From contig NZ_CP097484.1 in the NCBI RefSeq assembly GCF_023546765.1, forward strand, positions 4,719,501-4,783,500: a stretch of DNA of 64,000 nucleotides. The letters run 5' to 3'. The DNA is from Methylobacterium tardum. Lineage in GTDB: Bacteria; Pseudomonadota; Alphaproteobacteria; Rhizobiales; Beijerinckiaceae. Below, piece after piece: positions 60,033 to 64,000 of this stretch. Positions within the stretch are counted from its first letter, which is position 1, and the number at the start of each line of letters is the position of its first letter. The position numbers were made by a program, and so were the translations under genes. The notes beneath the pieces were generated by a model. The model ran no database searches and was not told the origin of the DNA. It saw nothing but the letters and a program-made list of their open reading frames with translations.

Positions 60033-62156
60033 ATGACGATCCCTTCCGTGCCCTTGGCCAGCGCCGCAGCGCTCGCGCTGACCCTGTCCCTCCTCGCACG
60101 TGAGGCGGCAGCGGCGGACCTCGCCGCACCGCGCCCGCCCGCGGAGGCGGCCAGCTACGCCGATTGGTCGGGCGGTTATCTCGGTCTTGAGGGCAGCGCG
60201 GGCGGCTCCTACGGGGCCTACAACTTCGGCCCGACCACAATTGGCGGCCGTTCGATCCCGCCCTTCAAGAGTGGCGACTCCACCGGCCGCAGCGATCAGG
60301 GGCGGGATGCCACGACCGCGGTTGGTGGCGCCTTCGGCGGCTGGAACTGGCAGACCGGACCGTGGGTCTACGGCATCGAGGCCAGCCTCGATGTGGCGAA
60401 CCTGAAGCGTCCCGTCCCCTCGACCATCGCGGGCTTCGGCTACGGGGACGTGGATCCGGCCTTCAACATCGTGCGCGCCAAGACCGATCTGTACGGAAGC
60501 CTGCGGGCGCGGATCGGCTACAGCTTCGACCGCTACCTGATCTACGGAAGCTTCGGGCTCACGGGCGCCAACGCCCGCATCCTGGCGAACTACCCGGATC
60601 TCGACACGGGCGGCCAGAGCACGGCCCGGCGAGACCTCGGCTATATCGGCTTCACCCTGGGCGCGGGCGTGCAATACGCCATCTCCGACACACTCGCCCT
60701 TGGGATCGACTACCGCTACATCGACCTCGGCGGCAGCCGGCGCTTCCCGCTGGGCACGGTGCCCGGCGACGCGGGCGGACCGGTGACGACCCGGGCGAGC
60801 TTCACCTCGAACCAGATGTTCGCGCGGCTGATGTGGTTCCCGGACGGGCTGAAGGTGCCGCCGGACCCCGACGAGACCGCGCCGCACGATCCCGACAACG
60901 GCGATACCGGCCGCTTCTCATTGCACGGGCAGACCACCCTGATCGCGCAAGGCGTGCCGGGCTTCCGCTCGCCCTACGCGGGCGCGCAGAGCCTCGTCCC
61001 GCATCAGGCCCGGCAGACGACCACGGCCACGATCTTCCTCGGGCTGAAGCTCACCGACAGCACCGAGGTCTACTACAACCCCGAATTCAGCCAGGGTTTC
61101 GGCCTGTCCCGGACGCTGGGCGTCGCCGGCTTCGTCAACGGTGAGGCGCAGAAGGCCGGCGCACCGTTCCCGAAGCTGCGCTCGAACCGCTACTACGTGA
61201 AGCAGACCTTCGGGCTCGGCGGCGAGACCGTGGAGGTGCCGGACGGGCCGAACCAGGTTGCGACGCGCTACGATGCCGAGCGGATCACGCTGATTGCCGG
61301 CAAGTTCGCGCTGGGCGACTTCTTCGACGGCAACATCTACGCGCACGACCCGCGGGTCGACTTCTTCAACTGGTCGCTCTGGGGCTCCTCGGCCTGGGAC
61401 TTCCCGGCCAACCTCCCGGGCTTCACGCAAGGCGTCTACGCCGAGTACAACCGGCCGGAATTCGCGATCCGCGCCGCCTACACGCAGGTGCCCAAGGAGC
61501 CGTCGAGCGACGTGCTCGACCCGCGCGTGTTCCGGCGCGCCGGCCTGAACGCCGAGTTCGAGCAGCGCTACGTGCTCCCCTGGCTGGAGCAGCCGGGCAA
61601 GCTGCGCTTCGGGCTGTTCTCGAATGTCGGCGTCTCGGCCAACAACCGGCAGGTCGTCACCCTGACGCAGCTCGGCGCGTTCGGCGACATCAACGACGCG
61701 GTCGCGGCGACACGGCGCCCGCGCCGCAAGACCGGCGGCTACATCAACCTGGAGCAGGCCCTCACGCCGGAACTCGGCCTGTTCGCCCGGGCCAGCCTGA
61801 ACGACGGGCGCACGGAGAACATCTCTTTCACCGACATCGACCAGAGCTTTTCCGGCGGCCTGTCGCTGAAGGGCAAGGCCTGGGACCGGCCGGACGACAC
61901 GGTCGGGATCGGCGCGGCGATGAACGGGCTCTCGCCCTCGCACCGGGCCGCCTTCGCGGCGGGCTATTACGGGCTGCTGATCGGCGACGGCCGGCTGAAC
62001 TACGGCACCGAGCGGGCGCTGGAGACCTACTACGCCCTGAACCTGACCAAGTTCGTGACCCTGACCTTCGACTACCAGTTCATCGACAATCCCGGCTACA
62101 ACCGCGACCGCGGGCCGGCGCATTTCTTCGCCTCGCGGCTCCACGCGGATTTCTGA
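60033..62156 (+). CDS. Two-barrel outer-membrane protein: Omp25-like barrel fused to OprB porin
   Basis: A 707-residue outer-membrane protein with signal LASAAALALTLSLLAREAAA. Residues 40-275 resemble an Omp25/Omp31 8-strand barrel (WSGGYLGLEGSAGGSYGAYN, GSLRARIGYSFDRYLIYGSF, FTLGAGVQYAISDTLALGID). After a Pro/Asp-rich linker (PPDPDETAPHDPDNGD), residues 290-707 resemble the carbohydrate-selective porin OprB (FSLHGQTTLIAQG, TIFLGLKLTDSTEVYYNPE, ETYYALNLTKFVTLTFDYQF). Both halves seem complete. It may take up sugars or structure the envelope; the start at 60033 is set by the signal peptide. Confidence 0.85.
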   Translation: MTIPSVPLASAAALALTLSLLAREAAAADLAAPRPPAEAASYADWSGGYLGLEGSAGGSYGAYNFGPTTIGGRSIPPFKSGDSTGRSDQGRDATTAVGGAFGGWNWQTGPWVYGIEASLDVANLKRPVPSTIAGFGYGDVDPAFNIVRAKTDLYGSLRARIGYSFDRYLIYGSFGLTGANARILANYPDLDTGGQSTARRDLGYIGFTLGAGVQYAISDTLALGIDYRYIDLGGSRRFPLGTVPGDAGGPVTTRASFTSNQMFARLMWFPDGLKVPPDPDETAPHDPDNGDTGRFSLHGQTTLIAQGVPGFRSPYAGAQSLVPHQARQTTTATIFLGLKLTDSTEVYYNPEFSQGFGLSRTLGVAGFVNGEAQKAGAPFPKLRSNRYYVKQTFGLGGETVEVPDGPNQVATRYDAERITLIAGKFALGDFFDGNIYAHDPRVDFFNWSLWGSSAWDFPANLPGFTQGVYAEYNRPEFAIRAAYTQVPKEPSSDVLDPRVFRRAGLNAEFEQRYVLPWLEQPGKLRFGLFSNVGVSANNRQVVTLTQLGAFGDINDAVAATRRPRRKTGGYINLEQALTPELGLFARASLNDGRTENISFTDIDQSFSGGLSLKGKAWDRPDDTVGIGAAMNGLSPSHRAAFAAGYYGLLIGDGRLNYGTERALETYYALNLTKFVTLTFDYQFIDNPGYNRDRGPAHFFASRLHADF

Positions 62157-62167
62157 TCGCGGTCCGG

Positions 62168-62899
62168 TCAGTCCGCCGCCTCGATCACCGTCGATCCGAA
62201 AATATCCTCGAAGGCGGCCCGGAGCTGCATATCGACCTCGGCCATGCTCACCGGCAGTCCGAGGTCTACCAGGCTCGTCACCCCGTGCTCCCGCACGCCG
62301 CAGGGCACGATCCCGTCGAAATGCGTGAGATCGGGCTCGACGTTCAGGCTGATGCCGTGGAAGCTGACCCAGCGGCGGACCCGGATGCCGATCGCCGCGA
62401 TCTTGTCCTCGACGCCGGGGCCCTTCTCGGGGCGGCGCACCCAGACGCCGACCCGGTCCTCCCGACGCTCGGCGCGGACATTGAAGGCGGCCAGCGTCTC
62501 GATCAGCCACGCCTCCAGGCTCGCCACATAGGCGCGGAGGTCGCGGCTACGCCGGTCGAGGTCGAGCATCACGTAGGCGACCCGCTGACCCGGGCCGTGA
62601 TAGGTGTACTGCCCGCCGCGCCCGGTGGCGTGAACCGGGAAACGGTCCGGCGCCACGAGGTCCTCGGACCGGGCCGAGGTGCCGGCCGTGTAGAGCGGCG
62701 GGTGCTCCAGCAGCCAGACGCATTCCGCCGCCGCGCCGCGGGCGATCGCCTCCGCCCGCGCCTCCATCCAGGCGAGCGCGGGCGCGTAGTCCACCGGCGC
62801 GTCGCTCACGCGCCAGCCGACCGGCCCGGCGACCGGATCGGAGCCGGGCCGCTTCGGGAAGGCGTGCGGACTGACCGTGAGGCGGGGCGCGTTTACCAA
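62168..62899 (-). CDS. lipB: Octanoyltransferase LipB
   Basis: A 243-residue enzyme that transfers octanoate from acyl-carrier protein to lipoyl domains. The signature [21 protein letters not shown] near residue 93 and the catalytic region [23 protein letters not shown] (Cys and Lys-equivalent environment) are visible. The first start codon in frame is TTG at 62899; a GTG further in (before [11 protein letters not shown]) is possible. It is a housekeeping gene, divergent from the FliN-like gene. Confidence 0.92.
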   Translation of the reverse strand: MVNAPRLTVSPHAFPKRPGSDPVAGPVGWRVSDAPVDYAPALAWMEARAEAIARGAAAECVWLLEHPPLYTAGTSARSEDLVAPDRFPVHATGRGGQYTYHGPGQRVAYVMLDLDRRSRDLRAYVASLEAWLIETLAAFNVRAERREDRVGVWVRRPEKGPGVEDKIAAIGIRVRRWVSFHGISLNVEPDLTHFDGIVPCGVREHGVTSLVDLGLPVSMAEVDMQLRAAFEDIFGSTVIEAAD

Positions 62900-62987
62900 G
62901 GGTTCACCATCCTGCGTCGATGGTCGAAGCCTTCAACATTCGCGGCCGGCGCTGGCAAGGACCGGCCGCGAGACGGGATGGCGGGCG

Positions 62988-63293
62988 GTGGCGGTCTTCG
63001 AGACCCTCAAGGTCGATCTGACGGTGGTGCTGGGCCGCGCGCGCATGCCGCTGCACATGCTCCTGCGCATGGGCCGTGGCGCCGTGATCGAGTTGGAGGC
63101 CAGCGACAGCGACATGGTCGAGATCCTGGCCAACGACCACCCGATCGCCCGCGGCCAGATCGTGGTGACCGGCGACCGGATCTCCGTCGAGGTGACGGAA
63201 CTGATCCGCAAGGCAGCCTCGATCGTGGAGCCCGGCATCAGCATCGGCGACGGCGCGACCCCTTTCCTGGACGGCGGCTACGATTCCCCGTGA
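62988..63293 (+). CDS. Small FliM/FliN-family (SpoA domain) protein
   Basis: A 101-residue protein made of one SpoA domain. LKVDLTVVLGRARMPLHMLL, then GAVIELEASDSDMVEILAND and ARGQIVVTGDRISVEVTELI, is the FliN pattern. FliN is part of the flagellar switch C-ring. No other flagellar gene is nearby, so it may be a stray FliN or a related switch protein. The GTG at 62988 is chosen; a longer frame from 62877 would overlap the LipB start region. Confidence 0.75.
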   Translation: MAVFETLKVDLTVVLGRARMPLHMLLRMGRGAVIELEASDSDMVEILANDHPIARGQIVVTGDRISVEVTELIRKAASIVEPGISIGDGATPFLDGGYDSP

Positions 63294-63414
63294 GCGGAGC
63301 GCTTGTCGGCGGCGGATCGATCTGTTATCCGCTGCGCCGCGCGACACGAAAGCGGCCCCGGGTTCTCCCGCGGGGCGCGACGGTCGGGCAAGCGGACCGG
63401 TCTTTGCGTCCGAT

Positions 63415-63499
63415 GCGGCCATGGCGGAATTGGTAGACGCGCTAGCTTGAGGTGCTAGTCCCGCGAGGGGTGGAGGTTCGAGTCCTCTTGGCCGCACCA
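63415..63499 (+). tRNA. tRNA-Leu (anticodon GAG)
   Basis: An 85-base tRNA with CCA encoded. Acceptor arms GCGGCCA (63415-63421) and TGGCCGC (63489-63495), discriminator A, CCA at 63497-63499. Anticodon stem CTAGC/GCTAG with loop TTGAGGT, anticodon GAG at 63449-63451. The long variable arm (GTCCCGCGAGGGGT region) and GGTTCGAGTCC T-arm are typical of leucine tRNA. Confidence 0.96.
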
Positions 63500-63682
63500 A
63501 CCTTTTCTTGAACGTTCAGAAGAGGTCGGGGCGAAACGATGTGACGGATGCGCTCGGCTGCCGGGCAGCGGCCCCGTCCATGATCTCTCGAAATGCTGCG
63601 CCTGAGCGGCCGAACCGCGATGATGAAGGCGCGGGCCGGTTCTTCCGAACCCGCGCGCGACGCGTCGGGATCGGGCGCTCGT

Positions 63683-64000
63683 TCAATCCGTCGAGCCCTC
63701 CGGCAGCCCGGCCATCCGCGCCCCTTCGGCGATATGCGCATATTCCTTCACGAAGGTCGGATTTCGTGAGTAGTCGGCATTGGCCAGCGTATGCACCGTG
63801 TACCCGGGCATGAGCTTGAGGACATTGTCGATCGCGTCCTTCGCCTGCTCCTTGTGACCCAGCCACGCATGCGCCACAGCCAGATCAATATACGCAAAGA
63901 AGTACGGCGTGTGCCCGACGGATCGGTTGCACCACTTGATGGCCTCCTCCCAATGCTTCAAATGGGTGTGGGCATGGCAGATGTAATACTCCCACGCGTT
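63683..64000 (-). CDS. C-terminal part of a TPR protein, probably class III adenylate cyclase type (partial)
   Basis: The reading frame is open from the right edge and ends at 63683, giving 105 visible residues. Helical TPR-like repeats are seen: HTHLKHWEEAIKWCNRSV, then IDLAVAHAWLGHKEQAKDAI, and DNVLKLMPGYTVHTLAN. The ending (NPTFVKEYAHIAEGARMAGLPEG) is like that of rhizobial adenylate/guanylate cyclases with TPR tails. The catalytic domain, if any, lies beyond the window. Confidence 0.7.
   Translation of the reverse strand, partial: NAWEYYICHAHTHLKHWEEAIKWCNRSVGHTPYFFAYIDLAVAHAWLGHKEQAKDAIDNVLKLMPGYTVHTLANADYSRNPTFVKEYAHIAEGARMAGLPEGSTD

Noticed and set aside
63415..63499. tRNA-Leu as an integration site
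   Set aside because: No integrase gene or repeat of the tRNA 3' end is found nearby in the window.
63502..63530. Terminator after tRNA-Leu
   Set aside because: TGAACGTTCA is a palindrome with no loop and no T run, so I cannot support it as a terminator.
1..64000. CRISPR arrays, insertion sequences, prophage
   Set aside because: I saw no regularly spaced repeats, transposase or phage gene motifs anywhere in the window.

Overview
The window is a GC-rich chromosomal segment of an alphaproteobacterium of the order Hyphomicrobiales, most probably Methylobacterium or a close relative. The evidence is the gene families present: DUF3126 beside cysE, a GcrA-type protein, DUF3072, BTLCP cysteine proteases, an Omp25-type barrel fused to OprB, a class II photolyase and a Cpa/Tad pilus cluster. 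No diagnostic methylotrophy gene is present, so the genus is an inference. I see no phage, transposase, integrase or CRISPR array. The segment looks like ordinary chromosome with many short gene clusters.

Layout. 1-7.1 kb: end of an amino-acid ABC transporter, a DUF2243 protein coupled to a tiny membrane protein, an OPT transporter, a tandem pair of YdcZ-type membrane proteins, an SDR dehydrogenase and a membrane/DUF305 fusion. 7.2-9.9 kb: a tight three-gene operon made of a YqcI/YcgG-family putative heme N-oxygenase, a class I methyltransferase with an NPPF motif, and an EgtD-like amino-acid betaine methyltransferase whose substrate pocket departs from true EgtD. This is my best candidate for an undescribed pathway. 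10.3-26 kb: mostly single genes (YgjV, PilZ, HIT, CDF exporter, SDR, DUF1328, ClC channel, photolyase, NHL protein, PH protein, PAP2 phosphatase, orphan TRAP and Liv-type binding proteins, a Wza-like lipoprotein, an orphan Flp pilin). The 17.2-17.7 kb gap holds a strong terminator that suggests a small RNA or leader. 26-32 kb: gluconate kinase, HAD phosphatase, lytic transglycosylase, an HTH-shikimate-kinase regulator, cysE and DUF3126. 32-34 kb: two BTLCP protease paralogues around a small gene.

34.4-43 kb is a valine/isobutyryl-CoA catabolic region on the minus strand: methylmalonate-semialdehyde dehydrogenase, isobutyryl-CoA dehydrogenase, 3-hydroxyisobutyryl-CoA hydrolase, 3-hydroxyisobutyrate dehydrogenase, enoyl-CoA hydratase and an acyl-CoA ligase, with a divergent LysR regulator. 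Palindromic repeats sit between its genes. 43-46 kb: an iron-dependent alcohol dehydrogenase and another orphan binding protein. 46.1-54.2 kb: a Tad/Cpa pilus operon (cpaBCDEF-tadBC) followed by a stand-alone GcrA C-terminal-like protein. 54.8-56.3 kb: sulfurtransferase and a hypothetical gene. 56.4-59.7 kb: an FtrABCD ferrous-iron uptake operon with a possible Irr-type site upstream. 60-64 kb: a two-barrel porin fusion, lipB, a FliN-like protein, tRNA-Leu(GAG) and the C-terminus of a TPR-type protein that runs off the right edge.

Five genes (HTH-shikimate kinase, cysE, LysR, ftrD, ftrA) each carry one single-base indel in a G/C-rich stretch, with intact coding sequence on both sides and normal family length once it is bridged. 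cysE is likely to be needed for growth, so the pattern suggests sequencing indels in a draft-quality assembly more than real gene decay, but this cannot be settled from the sequence alone.
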